Origin: Bolinopsis microptera
Lineage: Eukaryota > Ctenophora > Tentaculata > Lobata > Bolinopsidae
Reading direction: 5' to 3'
DNA length: 64,000 bases
NCBI RefSeq assembly: GCF_026151205.1
Contig: NC_087080.1
Location: forward strand, 17,087,337 to 17,151,336
A model generated the notes under the pieces. It was not told the origin of the DNA and did no database searches. It worked only from the letters and a program-made list of their open reading frames with translations. Of this stretch, positions 35,349 to 46,114 are shown piece by piece (position 1 is the first letter of the stretch; every line of letters begins with the position of its first letter). A program made the position numbers and the translations under genes.

Positions 35349-36257
35349 ATGTACCCCTATGCTTCCATCCCAGCACCCTTGGAGCTTCCTCCCATGCAGC
35401 CTATCTATCTGGGCGGATACCCTAATTGTACTACAGCTAGCTACAATACCTGTAGTACAGCTAGCTATCCACCATGTACTTCAGCTAGCTATCAAGTAGA
35501 ACCTAGCTACCTACATTGCTACCCTCCTGTCTCGAGCTACCAGTACCAGCCCAGACCTCATATCAACCTACCTTCTGTACCCCATACCCCTCTTCCTACC
35601 TCCTCAGCTGGTTACCAGTACCATACTGCTATAAAACCCGAGCAGGAGCTAATACCCTGTAACAGCTATCCTACAATCACCCTACCTCCTCAGACTCCCC
35701 CTGTCTCCTCTCCCTCGACCGTGTTCCACTACCCCACTCCTCCTAGCACTCCTAACCAGATCCCTCAAGAAGACCCTGCTCTCCTCTTTGCTCGGTGCCT
35801 CTACCAGAACCAACGTTACCCTGAGTTCCAGCAGTTCATCTCAACCACCAACTTCCCCCAATCAGCAGTACAGGAGCTAAGAGACCTCTGGTTGGACAGT
35901 GTCTATCAGAATCACATCAACAAAACCCAAAAGAAGCTGACTCCAATGATTAGATACCGTCTGAGAAAGAGACACCCTCTCCCAAAAACCATCTGGAATG
36001 GAGAGCAGACATCTTACAACCTGAAGCAGAGTGCCCGGGACTACCTCATCAGATATTACGAACAGAACCAGTACCCAACTGCTGTCGAGAGAAGAATCAT
36101 CTCTAGAGATACTGGAATGGAATACAAATCTGTCTCCCACTGGTTCAAGAACAGACGATCCCGATCCAAGCCTGACAAGAGTGACGAGTCTGCTGAATCT
36201 GTAGAAGAGCTGGTGAACGAAGTGAAACAGATTGCAGACAGTATCGTTTACACTTAG
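35349..36257 (+). CDS. SIX-class homeobox transcription factor, divergent N-terminus
   Basis: Intronless, 302 residues. The homeodomain spans about residues 218-277, with IWNGEQTSYNLKQ at its start and VSHWFKNRRSRSK at the end (W265 = homeodomain position 48). Lys at position 50 and the IWxGEQTSY block are features of the SIX class. The second half of the SIX domain is readable upstream: LLFARCLYQNQRYPEFQQFI, LRDLWLDSVY and RYRLRKRHPLPKTIW. The first half of the SIX domain is not found. In its place is a low-complexity region of about 130 residues rich in Pro, Tyr, Ser and Thr, including ASYNTCSTASYPPCTSASY-type repeats. The protein is probably a nuclear DNA-binding factor. Which SIX subgroup it belongs to cannot be decided here. 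Confidence 0.9.
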   Translation: MYPYASIPAPLELPPMQPIYLGGYPNCTTASYNTCSTASYPPCTSASYQVEPSYLHCYPPVSSYQYQPRPHINLPSVPHTPLPTSSAGYQYHTAIKPEQELIPCNSYPTITLPPQTPPVSSPSTVFHYPTPPSTPNQIPQEDPALLFARCLYQNQRYPEFQQFISTTNFPQSAVQELRDLWLDSVYQNHINKTQKKLTPMIRYRLRKRHPLPKTIWNGEQTSYNLKQSARDYLIRYYEQNQYPTAVERRIISRDTGMEYKSVSHWFKNRRSRSKPDKSDESAESVEELVNEVKQIADSIVYT

Positions 36258-36391
36258 ATTTAACAGTGAATTTATATAGGAAACAATCGTTTTAAGGTTG
36301 AGATTATTTGATATTTAATTATTTATTAACTTATTTGATAGGTATTAAACAAACAAAAAAAGTCGCTTTCACTTTTTATTCAGGGTCACTC

Positions 36392-36700
36392 TAAAGTAAT
36401 AAACAATTTAAAGTAACAAACAAATTAAAAGTAATAACAAATTAAAAGTAATAACAAATTAAAAGTTATAACAAATTAAAAGTAATAACAAATTAAAAGT
36501 AATAACAAATTAAAAGTAATAACAAATTAAAAGTAATAACAAATTAAAAGTAATAACAAATTAAAATTAATAAATAATCTAATTTAAAGTAATACAAAAT
36601 GTAAAATAATACATAATAAACAAATTTAAAGTAATAACAAATTTAAATAATTTAAAGTAATACAAAATTTTAAATAATAAATACAAAGTATTAGTAATAA
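36392..36700 (+). repeat. AT-rich tandem repeat (AAATTAAAAGTAATAAC)n
   Basis: About nine near-perfect copies of a 17-base unit followed by degenerate copies. It lies just after the SIX gene. Confidence 0.85.
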
Positions 36701-36839
36701 ACAATTAGTTTATAAAATATATTACTTGATTAAGTTATTCGATATTGAACAAAAAATCAGTCGCATACATACCTAGGTAGCGTATAGGTAGCGCATGCGT
36801 GTAGTGAACTTGAAGTCAATCACGATCAAAATAATTAAT

Positions 36840-36965
36840 TCCGGAATTTGGGAATCCCGTGCAACAAAAGTCCCGGGATTCCCGAAAATCGGGAAATAAA
36901 ATCGGGATTCCCGATCAAAGCCGGGAATTCCCCAGGATTCCCCGAAAATCGGAATTCTCGAAAGC
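36840..36965. repeat. GGGATTCCCG palindrome cluster
   Basis: Several copies of GGGAATCCCG/CGGGATTCCCG on both strands within 125 bases. A related cluster (TCGGGAATTCC, CGTCGGGAAATCCCGA) occurs at 37880-37935. The two clusters may be the arms of one element surrounding the palindromes at 37.1-37.6 kb. Confidence 0.6.
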
Positions 36966-37133
36966 AAATGGTGCTCATCTTTAAGTTCCATTTTCAATTT
37001 TGTGTCATAAAGTCAATGTCCATGCCATGACCCAACTTTTAATTTTATGGTTGTACTTGTTAGCAGACTGTTTAAGTTCAATAGTGAATAGTACAATTGA
37101 AACTGCCTCATCATGTCATGTCAAGATGATACC

Positions 37134-37239
37134 ACAAGTGTCATCATTAGCCTTCTTTTCTTAAATAGTGCCTTAAGACTTTAGACTACAGTAGTCTTAA
37201 GGCACTATTTAAGAAAAGAAAGCTAATGATGACACTTGT
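37134..37239. repeat. near-perfect palindrome, about 47-bp arms
   Basis: 37134-37180 and 37193-37239 are reverse complements with very few mismatches around a spacer of about 12 bases. Confidence 0.85.
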
Positions 37240-37577
37240 CACAAAAGTCCGTAATAGAATGGGCCCAAGTTGTTTGTGCAATAGCAACTATTGCACAAAC
37301 AACTTGGGCCCAGTGGCGTAACTTTGCCTGTTGGCGCCCCCCCCTACAACTTTTTGCGCCCCCCTGAAGCAAAAAAGGTACCCCAAATATTTTTTTCGCG
37401 TCCACCGAACGCTAAATTGGACAGGAAAATACACAAATATGGCGTTTTTTTAGTGAAAGGGCCTAAAATTCAGGAAAATTGCGCCCCCTTATACGGCGCC
37501 CCCCCGCACAGCGGGGTCTGCGGGGCCCTAAGTTACGTCACTGCTTGGGCCCAATCTATTCTATTACGGACTTTTGT
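37240..37577. mobile_element. hairpin element broken by a hAT-type MITE
   Basis: If 37311-37543 and one copy of the target duplication are removed, the remainder is a near-perfect hairpin with arms of about 45 bases running from GACAAAAGTCCG-like ends to CAATAG|CAA|CTATTG. Small DNA hairpin elements of this kind are usually MITEs. Confidence 0.75.
37311..37543. mobile_element. hAT-type MITE, 233 bp, 8-bp target duplication
   Basis: Begins CAGTGGCGTAACTT and ends AAGTTACGTCACTG (imperfect inverted ends). It is flanked by exact 8-base copies of CTTGGGCC (37303-37310 and 37544-37551). The interior is rich in GGGGGCGCC-type sequence and codes for nothing. Eight-base duplications and CAG-type ends fit the hAT superfamily. 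Confidence 0.85.
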
Positions 37578-38700
37578 CTGCGTCCTGCCAGCTGTCGAAA
37601 AGGTCAGTCCAGTGTCTAGGCTCAATCGATACTTTTTTGGCTGGCTTCAGCATTCAGGACTGCTGGGTGAATTTTTTGTTTCGTCTAGAAACTCATATAG
37701 AGTTTTATTTTTGTTTTTCTTAACCTTGACGATACAGGCTAACAGTCTCCGCGACGTTCAAAAACCTGATAATGATTAACGCCACCGTGTAACTATATTG
37801 CAGTAAATTCATTCGAATATTCTAAGATATGCAACTTTAATACAAAATTGAAATATTTCGGAAGTCGATAATTGAGAAAATTTCCCGGTCGGGAATTCCT
37901 GACCGAAAATCGTCGGGAAATCCCGATGGCGGGATCGACTTCACTACATGATTGTTATTACTACTTTTTGACACACATGCACTTCCATATAGTTGGTGTG
38001 CATGGCGCTCCCTCTTTTTCACTATTGTCTGAGGTTGAATTGCGCGTTTAGTTTGTGCGCGTTCGGCTTTATGCTATGGTAAATGCTGTAACTAACAATA
38101 GTAAACAATCTTAGTATATGCGCCTCACGTTTACTAATATTCGTTACTGTGACCGATTCGAAATCTAATTTTCTAGCTTTAAAACACTTCACGGATATGT
38201 GCTTAGAAAATAGATATTTGAGTGCTATCGCTCCTTTTTTCGCTGCAGTTACCTATGAATCATCATAAGTAACAAAAAGAAAAGAAAACAACTAATTCAA
38301 AGACAATTCTTTTCTGAAAATGTTTATAGCAGTAACACAAATAAGGGAAGGTTTCGGTCATCACTCCTCGCTATCACCTTTTATCTGAATCTTTTCAAAC
38401 AATACATAATTATACAGAATTTAATGCTTCTAAATAAACCCAGATATAAAAGGAAAAACCAATAAAGCCCAAATTACCAGTATCCCAGTATATCGAAACC
38501 CAAACTATGTATTGAAAGAGGGGTAACCAAAACACGGTAGTGTGTAGTAAGAAATACCACACCCGCAATAACATTGGGCCCTAGCAAAAAACAAATGAAT
38601 CAATTAATCAAAATATATAATATTGATTGGGCGATATCAGTCCGACAGTGACATCTGTCCGACTCAGAAAATAGGTTATCCGGACAATAGTTTATGTCGG
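37578..38700. other. non-coding stretch
   Basis: No exon or RNA gene recognised. It contains the second GGGAATTCC cluster near 37.9 kb. Confidence 0.4.
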
Positions 38701-38710
38701 ATCCTACTTT

Positions 38711-38998
38711 ACGATTTTCTTGAAACTTTCCATAAAATATGGTGGTTATAGGACGGATAACCTGTGTAAATTTGAGCGAGTTTCTATGTGCCAAATTTGA
38801 GATATTACCTTAAACACAAAAAATATCTCCAATTCGGTGGTTTGCAGCGGTTCCAAGGCATATATCTGGAGATCCAACGATACGATTTTCTTGAAACTTT
38901 CTAGATAGTAAGATAGCTTTAAGACAAATAATTTGTGCAAGTTTGGGTGAATTTTTATGTGCCAAATTTGAGGTATCACTTCAAACACAAGAAAATAG
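38711..38998 (+). repeat. imperfect tandem duplication, about 173-bp unit
   Basis: The segment ACGATTTTCTTGAAACTTTC ... GTGCCAAATTTGAG ... AAACACAA is present twice. Outside it, TCCGACAGTGACATCTGTCC on the left and CTGTCGGACAGATGTCG on the right are inverted relatives. Confidence 0.75.
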
Positions 38999-39023
38999 TG
39001 CTGTCGGACAGATGTCGTGTTAC

Positions 39024-39171
39024 CCCCCAACCCCAACCCCAACCCCAACCCCAACCCCAACCCCAACCCCAACCCCAACCCCAACCCCAACCCCAACCCC
39101 AACCCCAACCCCAACCCCAACCCCAACCCCAACCCCAACCCCAACCCCAACCCCAACCCCAACCCCAACCC
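39024..39171 (+). repeat. (CCCCAA)n tract, about 24 units
   Basis: An uninterrupted array of CCCCAA ending in a CCCTAA unit. The opposite strand is (TTGGGG)n, a strong quadruplex former. The motif equals ciliate telomere repeat, but its internal position and the last CCCTAA unit suggest a variant of the metazoan telomere repeat or a simple expansion. Frames through it are artefacts. Confidence 0.95.
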
Positions 39172-39239
39172 TAACACACCTGTTCGGGAACACCTGTTCG
39201 TGAACATGGCCATGCATTAGGAGTAAGGTACATCGAAAC

Positions 39240-39600
39240 TGAGCTCTCGGTATTGTCGTATACTTACCAGAATACGAATTTAATATTTTGATTTGATATA
39301 AATTCGAAATTAAAACATTCAAATGGTGCAAAATTGTGAATAATTTTCATGGTGAATCAAGTTTCCAAATTTCAAAAAAAAACCAAACAGTTATATTCAT
39401 CAACCAATTATCATAAAATAAAAAATTGTTTAAAAACGCTACAGTGTACAATTACATGTGATACAATTTCTTTAGCAATTTTTAAACTTTCTTCAGAACA
39501 TCATCAAACAGTATAAGAAAAGCAAAAAACAGCTATTTTCTTCCGGACGGTGCCGGTAGTTCTATTGACCAATTTAAAAAAAAATAGTTATATATAAATA
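39240..39600. repeat. left flank of the arrestin cassette, also found at 58.74-59.27 kb
   Basis: The sequence GGTATTGTCGTATACTTACC through CATGGTGAATCAAGTTTCC and ACATGTGATACA resembles 58738-59260, with a gap. This shows that cassette copies 1 and 3 share flanks that copy 2 lacks. Confidence 0.8.
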
Positions 39601-39877
39601 ATATTATAATTATTATCACTACAACAGTGATGATTATTTACATAGCTGACTGGTGTCTTATTATTGTGTTAATTATAACTTAGTGTGGAACCTGACAGTG
39701 ACTTTATTATTATCTAAGCAGTATAGTTGACAAAAAAAAACACTCCGCCAAAATCGCAACTCCGATGAACCAAAATGTCCGTGATGTTCCCTCAACAGCT
39801 CAACAGATCCTAAATCATTTGTGAAAGGGCTAGCAGTCGCTGTGTGAATCGCATACTTGAAGCACTGTACAATTGTA

Positions 39878-42800
39878 AGTTAGTGATCAGTCAGTGATCA
39901 GTTAGTGATCAGTTAGTGATCAGTTAGTGACTAGTTAGTGATCAGTTAGTGACTAGTTAGTGATCAGTTAGTGATCAGTTAGTGATCAGTTAGTGATCAG
40001 TTAGTGATCAGTTAGTGACTAGTTAGTAATCAGTTAGTGATCAGTTAGTGATCAGTTAGTGATCAGTTAGTGATCAGTTAGTGATCAGTTAGTGACTAGT
40101 TAGTGATCAGTTAGTGATCAGTTAGTGATCAGTTAGTGACTAGTTAGTGATCAGTTAGTGACTAGTTAGTGATCAGTTAGTGATCAGTTAGTGATCAGTT
40201 AGTGATCAGTTAGTGATCAGTTAGTGATCAGTTAGTGACTAGTTAGTGATCAGTTAGTGATCAGTTAGTGATCAGTTAGTGATCAGTTAGTGACTAGTTA
40301 GTGATCAGTTAGTGATCAGTTAGTGATCAGTTAGTGATCAGTTAGTGATCAGTTAGTGATCAGTTAGTGATCAGTTAGTGATCAGTTAGTGATCAGTTAG
40401 TGACTAGTTAGTGATCAGTTAGTGATCAGTTAGTGATCAGTTAGTGATCAGTTAGTGATCAGTTAGTGATCAGTTAGTGACTAGTTAGTGATCAGTTAGT
40501 GACTAGTTAGTGATCAGTTAGTGATCAGTTAGTGACCAGTTAGTGATCAGTTAGTGATCAGTTAGTGATCAGTTAGTGATCAGTTAGTGATCAGTTAGTG
40601 ATCAGTTAGTGATCAGTTAGTGATCAGTTAGTGATCAGTTAGTGATCAGTTAGTGATCAGTTAGTGATCAGTTAGTGATCAGTTAGTGATCAGTTAGTGA
40701 TCAGTTAGTGATCAGTTAGTGATCAGTTAGTGATCAGTTAGTGATCAGTTAGTGATCAGTTAGTGATCAGTTAGTGATCAGTTAGTGATCAGTTAGTGAT
40801 CAGTTAGTGATCAGTTAGTGATCAGTTAGTGATCAGTTAGTGATCAGTTAGTGATCAGTTAGTGACTAGTTAGTGATCAGTTAGTGACCAGTTAGTGATC
40901 AGTTAGTGACTAGTTAGTGATCAGTTAGTGATCAGTTAGTGATCAGTTAGTGATCAGTTAGTGACTAGTTAGTGATCAGTTAGTGACTAGTTAGTGATCA
41001 GTTAGTGATCAGTTAGTGATCAGTTAGTGATCAGTTAGTGATCAGTTAGTGATCAGTTAGTGATCAGTTAGTGATCAGTTAGTGATCAGTTAGTGATCAG
41101 TTAGTGATCAGTTAGTGATCAGTTAGTGATCAGTTAGTGATCAGTTAGTGATCAGTTAGTGATCAGTTAGTGATCAGTTAGTGATCAGTTAGTGATCAGT
41201 TAGTGATCAGTTAGTGATCAGTTAGTGATCAGTTAGTGATCAGTTAGTGATCAGTTAGTGATCAGTTAGTGACTAGTTAGTGATCAGTTAGTGACCAGTT
41301 AGTGATCAGTTAGTGACTAGTTAGTGATCAGTTAGTGATCAGTTAGTGATCAGTTAGTGATCAGTTAGTGACTAGTTAGTGATCAGTTAGTGATCAGTTA
41401 GTGACTAGTTAGTGACTAGTTAGTGATCAGTTAGTGATCAGTTAGTGACTAGTTAGTGATCAGTTAGTGATCAGTTAGTGATCAGTTAGTGATCAGTTAG
41501 TGACTAGTTAGTGACTAGTTAGTGATCAGTTAGTGACTAGTTAGTGATCAGTTAGTGACTAGTTAGTGATCAGTTAGTGATCAGTTAGTGATCAGTTAGT
41601 GACTAGTTAGTGATCAGTTAGTGACTAGTTAGTGATCAGTTAGTGATCAGTTAGTGACTAGTTAGTGATCAGTTAGTGACTAGTTAGTGATCAGTTAGTG
41701 ACTAGTTAGTGATCAGTTAGTGATCAGTTAGTGATCAGTTAGTGACTAGTTAGTGATCAGTTAGTGATCAGTTAGTGACTAGTTAGTGATCAGTTAGTGA
41801 TCAGTTAGTGATCAGTTAGTGATCAGTTAGTGATCAGTTAGTGACTAGTTAGTGATCAGTTAGTGATCAGTTAGTGACTAGTTAGTGATCAGTTAGTGAT
41901 CAGTTAGTGACTAGTTAGTGACTAGTTAGTGATAAGTTAGTGATCAGTTAGTGACTAGTTAGTGATCAGTTAGTGATCAGTTAGTGATCAGTTAGTGACT
42001 AGTTAGTGATCAGTTAGTGATCAGTTAGTGATCAGTTAGTGATCAGTTAGTGATCAGTTAGTGACTAGTTAGTGACTAGTTAGTGATCAGTTAGTGATCA
42101 GTTAGTGATCAGTTAGTGATCAGTTAGTGATCAGTTAGTGATCAGTTAGTGATCAGTTAGTGATCAGTTAGTGATCAGTTAGTGATCAGTTAGTGATCAG
42201 TTAGTGATCAGTTAGTGACTAGTTAGTGACTAGTTAGTGATCAGTTAGTGACTAGTTAGTGATCAGTTAGTGACTAGTTAGTGATCAGTTAGTGATCAGT
42301 TAGTGACTAGTTAGTGACTAGTTAGTGACTAGTTAGTGATCAGTTAGTGACTAGTTAGTGACTAGTTAGTGATCAGTTAGTGACTAGTTAGTGATCAGTT
42401 AGTGACTAGTTAGTGATCAGTTAGTGATCAGTTAGTGATCAGTTAGTGATCAGTTAGTGACTAGTTAGTGATCAGTTAGTGATCAGTTAGTGACTAGTTA
42501 GTGACTAGTTAGTGATCAGTTAGTGATCAGTTAGTGATCAGTTAGCGATCAGTTAGTGATCAGTTAGTGACTAGTTAGTGATCAGTTAGTGATCAGTTAG
42601 TGATCAGTTAGTGATCAGTTAGTGATCAGTTAGTGATCAGTTAGTGATCAGTTAGTGATCAGTTAGTGATCAGTTAGTGACTAGTTAGTGATCAGTTAGT
42701 GATCAGTTAGTGACTAGTTAGTGATCAGTTAGTGACTAGTTAGTGACTAGTTAGTGATCAGTTAGTGACTAGTTAGTGATCAGTTAGTGACTAGTTAGTG

Positions 42801-43428
42801 ATCAGTTAGTGATCAGTTAGTGACTAGTTAGTGACTAGTTAGTGACTAGTTAGTGATCAGTTAGTGATCAGTTAGTGACTAGTTAGTGACTAGTTAGTGA
42901 CTAGTTAGTGATCAGTTAGTGACTAGTTAGTGACTAGTTAGTGATCAGTTAGTGACTAGTTAGTGACTAGTTAGTGATCAGTTAGTGACTAGTTAGTGAT
43001 CAGTTAGTGACTAGTTAGTGATCAGTTAGTGATCAGTTAGTGATCAGTTAGTGACTAGTTAGTGATCAGTTAGTGACTAGTTAGTGATCAGTTAGTGACT
43101 AGTTAGTGATCAGTTAGTGATCAGTTAGTGATCAGTTAGTGACTAGTTAGTGATCAGTTAGTGATCAGTTAGTGATCAGTTAGTACTAGTTAGTGATCAG
43201 TTAGTGATCAGTTAGTGACTAGTTAGTGATCAGTTAGTGACTAGTTAGTGACTAGTTAGTGATCAGTTAGTGATCAGTTAGTGATCAGTTAGTGACTAGT
43301 TAGTGATCAGTTAGTGACTAGTTAGTGATAAGTTAGTGATCAGTTAGTGATCAGTTAGTGATCAGTTAGTGATCAGTTAGTGATCAGTTAGTGATCAGTT
43401 AGTGATCAGTTAGTGATAAGTGACTAAC
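39878..43428 (+). repeat. 11-bp minisatellite array 1, two main variants
   Basis: About 322 units of AGTTAGTGATC or AGTTAGTGACT. The two forms differ only by TC versus CT. Rare ACC units (for example near 40532, 40890 and 41294) are possible intermediates. All frames have stops, so it is not coding. ATC units dominate the first third. ACT units become frequent after about 41.3 kb, and the last eight or so units are again all ATC. Confidence 0.97.
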
Positions 43429-43535
43429 ATAAAGAGTAGACTGTCTTGAAGTTAGCTATTATTAAACGCATAAGTCGGATAACTAGGAGCATAAGTCCCA
43501 CCTCCCTGGACCTCATTCCCTTCTCCCTCAGTCTC

Positions 43536-44992
43536 CTACATCGCCGCCCCACCGAACATCACTTCTTCATAGCTGGGTAGTGGTGGTGCACTTATGCCTG
43601 GTGGTGGTGCACTAATGTCTCGTGGTGGTTCACTAATGTCTGGTGGTGGTGCACTAATGTCTGGTGGTGGTGCACTTATGTCTGGTGGTGGTGCACTAAT
43701 GTCTGGCGGTGGTGCACCTATGGCTGGAGGCGGTGCATTATGATTAATGTCTGGAGGCGGTGAACTAATGTCTGGTGGTGGTGCACTAATGTCTGGTGGT
43801 GGTGCACTAATGTCTGGTGGTGGTGCACTTATGGCTGGAGGCGGTGCGTTTGCGTCCGGCTGGTATTGGAGGTTGATGTGTTGCACCTGTTCATGTTGAC
43901 GAAGTGGGATTGTACCGATGGTGATGTTCAACGGAACGTTCAGATCATACCCAAACCATAAGGGATGCACACTGAGCACCACAGTGTACATTATATCTAT
44001 GATGTTACAGTTGATGAGGCGGGAGGGCGGGAGGGGTGGTAGGAGGAGCTCGACATTACTCCACGTGAAACTGGTACCCGGTGCAATCATTCCCCTCGTG
44101 CGGGTCAATATTGTCTTGTTTACGGTCCGCTGACGACCACACGATGATGTGAAAATATTGCGCTCAATCAGCTTTATCTTTGATCTGGCCATGACCTTGT
44201 TGCTAAGATTCTCTATACTAGCGGAAAAGGATATGGTCTCCCCACCCACCCACCCCCGCTTGGGGAGGGATAGTGTAGCGCTGAGTGAAGCAGTTTCGCA
44301 GCAGAAAGATCCAAACTTCTTACTCCTACGGTTGGTCATCGGCGATGTTGCACCTGAAATAATGTGATCTGGTGGATTTGTGTAGTGTTATTGTAGAGTC
44401 TCATGATTTGATAGTTCTTTCATTCAAATTTCTGATTGTTTCTGAATAGACTCAGTGAAGACAGATTCTAATGGAAATAAATAGCTGAATAACGTATCGA
44501 CATTTCTACGTCATACTCATATTCTGAAATAGTATTAATTCAATTATAACGATCAATATTCACATTAAAAATTTGACGACGAAATTTATTTAAAACAAAA
44601 TTTATAACTGTAAAATAGTAGACAGCAGAGGTGTCCATCATAGACAGCAGAGGTGTCCATCAATTTCTTTTATCTCTTTTAATCGTTTTATCTCCTGTAC
44701 ACGTCACGCTATTCGTTAATTTTCAGATGAGCCATATTTGCTAAATTTTGTCAGTTTTATGTTCGTATTTGCTCTGATTTCGTTAAAAACTATTTTACAG
44801 TGGATAACTATTTTACAGTTATAAATTTTGTTTGAGATAAATTTCTTCGTCAAATTTTTAATGTGAATATTGATCACTCACTGTCATCCTGGTTGAGGTT
44901 GACCGATGACATAACTGTGACACCAAGAAAAATGTACATTATACTATGTACATTTCTTCTAATTTTAACAGTCAAGTTATACTGGACCCTCC
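43536..44992 (-). CDS. arrestin-domain gene 3' exons, cassette copy 1 (distal, open)
   Basis: Two exons: 44882-44992 and 43536-44353. The first (RVQYNLTVKI, VMSSVNLNQD) ends the arrestin N domain. The second, 272 codons, is the arrestin C domain (SLPKRGWVGGETISFSASI, HPLWFGYDL) followed by a proline repeat of about 12 SAPPPDI-like units and the C-terminal LPSYEEV, an LPxY motif of the kind bound by Nedd4-type WW domains. Phases fit the upstream exon at 55388-55520 exactly. It may be the working 3' end of the gene starting at 57.2 kb, reached by skipping copy 2, or it may be an orphan duplicate. Confidence 0.8.
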
Positions 44993-45280
44993 CTGTGGGT
45001 ATGTGTTGTAAGTTTCAATCTGTGTCGCTGTGTGTAATCGAGTTTCAAGTTAAATCTCAAAATTACAAACGATATGCAATTATAAATCATCATTATGTCA
45101 ATTGTTCAATTTAGACTTTGGATTTAGACTTGATGCAAATTTAGACAGTTAGACTTGATGCAAATTTAAGCTATAAAAGTCTGATAGCATATGTTCCGTT
45201 TGATTTGACCAATCTAATGCCTTCCATTGCTTTATAATATTGAGATATTATTGGAGCCGTCAACTTGGTGGGCTTCATAG

Positions 45281-45494
45281 TATAGAGGAAGTCGTTAAGA
45301 GAGAGGAGAATGCACTCACCACCTACGTGGTGAAGAGTAGAGACCCGGAACTGATTTCTCTGAAGGACTACTTTGTCAAAGACAAGATACTCTTGGGTGA
45401 AGAGATAGAGAAAGAAAATAACCGAACACAACGCGAGGAAATACGCAAGGAGAAGTGGACAGCTAATATCAATAGCAATTGTTGCAATTTTTAG
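45281..45494 (+). other. antisense exon-like frame, copy 1
   Basis: Open after an AG at 45280. It reads IEEVVKREENALTTYVV then SRDPELISLKDYF, and ends after a charged stretch. It lacks an upstream start exon in this copy. It is homologous to exon 2 of the frame at 61229-63048. Confidence 0.4.
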
Positions 45495-46114
45495 AATTTG
45501 CATATCATGAAGATCATCTGCCTGTATCCATACTACTTAATATAACATTAGTAACAGTTTAATTGCAAGATGATTTCATCGATATTATTTACGAGATATG
45601 GATCTTTAAAAAGCACAACAATTACAAGTTAAGACTCCTAAAATAGCTTATCAAATATTTATTCGTTATTGATGTAGCCTGTATTTATGATATGTTTAAA
45701 AGTTATAAATTTGAATTAAAGGGAGATTTGCAGGTGAATGATATAGTCGCAGACCGAGCTCTGCAACAATTATACATATCAAAATAGTATGTAAAACGGT
45801 ATTGACCAATTTAAAAAAAAATAGTTATATATAAATAATATTATAATTATTATCACTACAACAGTGATGATTATTTACATAGCTGACTGGTGTCTTATTA
45901 TTGTGTTAATTATAACTTAGTGTGGAACCTGACAGTGACTTTATTATTATCTAAGCAGTATAGTTGACAAAAAAAAACACTCCGCCAAAATCGCAACTCC
46001 GATGAACCAAAATGTCCGTGATGTTCCCTCAACAGCTCAACAGATCCTAAATCATTTGTGAAAGGGCTAGCAGTCGCTGTGTGAATCGCATACTTGAAGC
46101 ACTGTACAATTGTA

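Larger units (their letters stand above)
39563..45799. repeat. tandem segmental duplication, unit 1
   Basis: Nearly identical to 45800-52112. It contains the leader CTATTGACCAATTT, the 11-bp minisatellite, two arrestin exons and an antisense frame. The end of unit 1 runs straight into the start of unit 2 (GTAAAACGGTAT|TGACC). Confidence 0.95.

Noticed and set aside
39020-39331. Long open frames of Pro-Gln, Pro-Thr, Pro-Asn, Gly-Leu or Gly-Val dipeptides.
   Set aside because: They are only translations of the (CCCCAA)n tract in all six frames.
45320-45405. A minus-strand exon-like stretch (EYLVFDKVVLQ) between arrestin exons, also at 51.64-51.72 kb and 62.98-63.04 kb.
   Set aside because: It has splice-like borders, but the flanking arrestin exons join in phase and in domain order without it (FTGKH|G|RVQY). 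Copy 3 has lost the acceptor side, and base changes fit the plus-strand frame better.
45171-45503. Membrane protein frame of 110 codons on the minus strand.
   Set aside because: The hydrophobic part comes from a pyrimidine-rich stretch, and the frame is not kept in copy 3.
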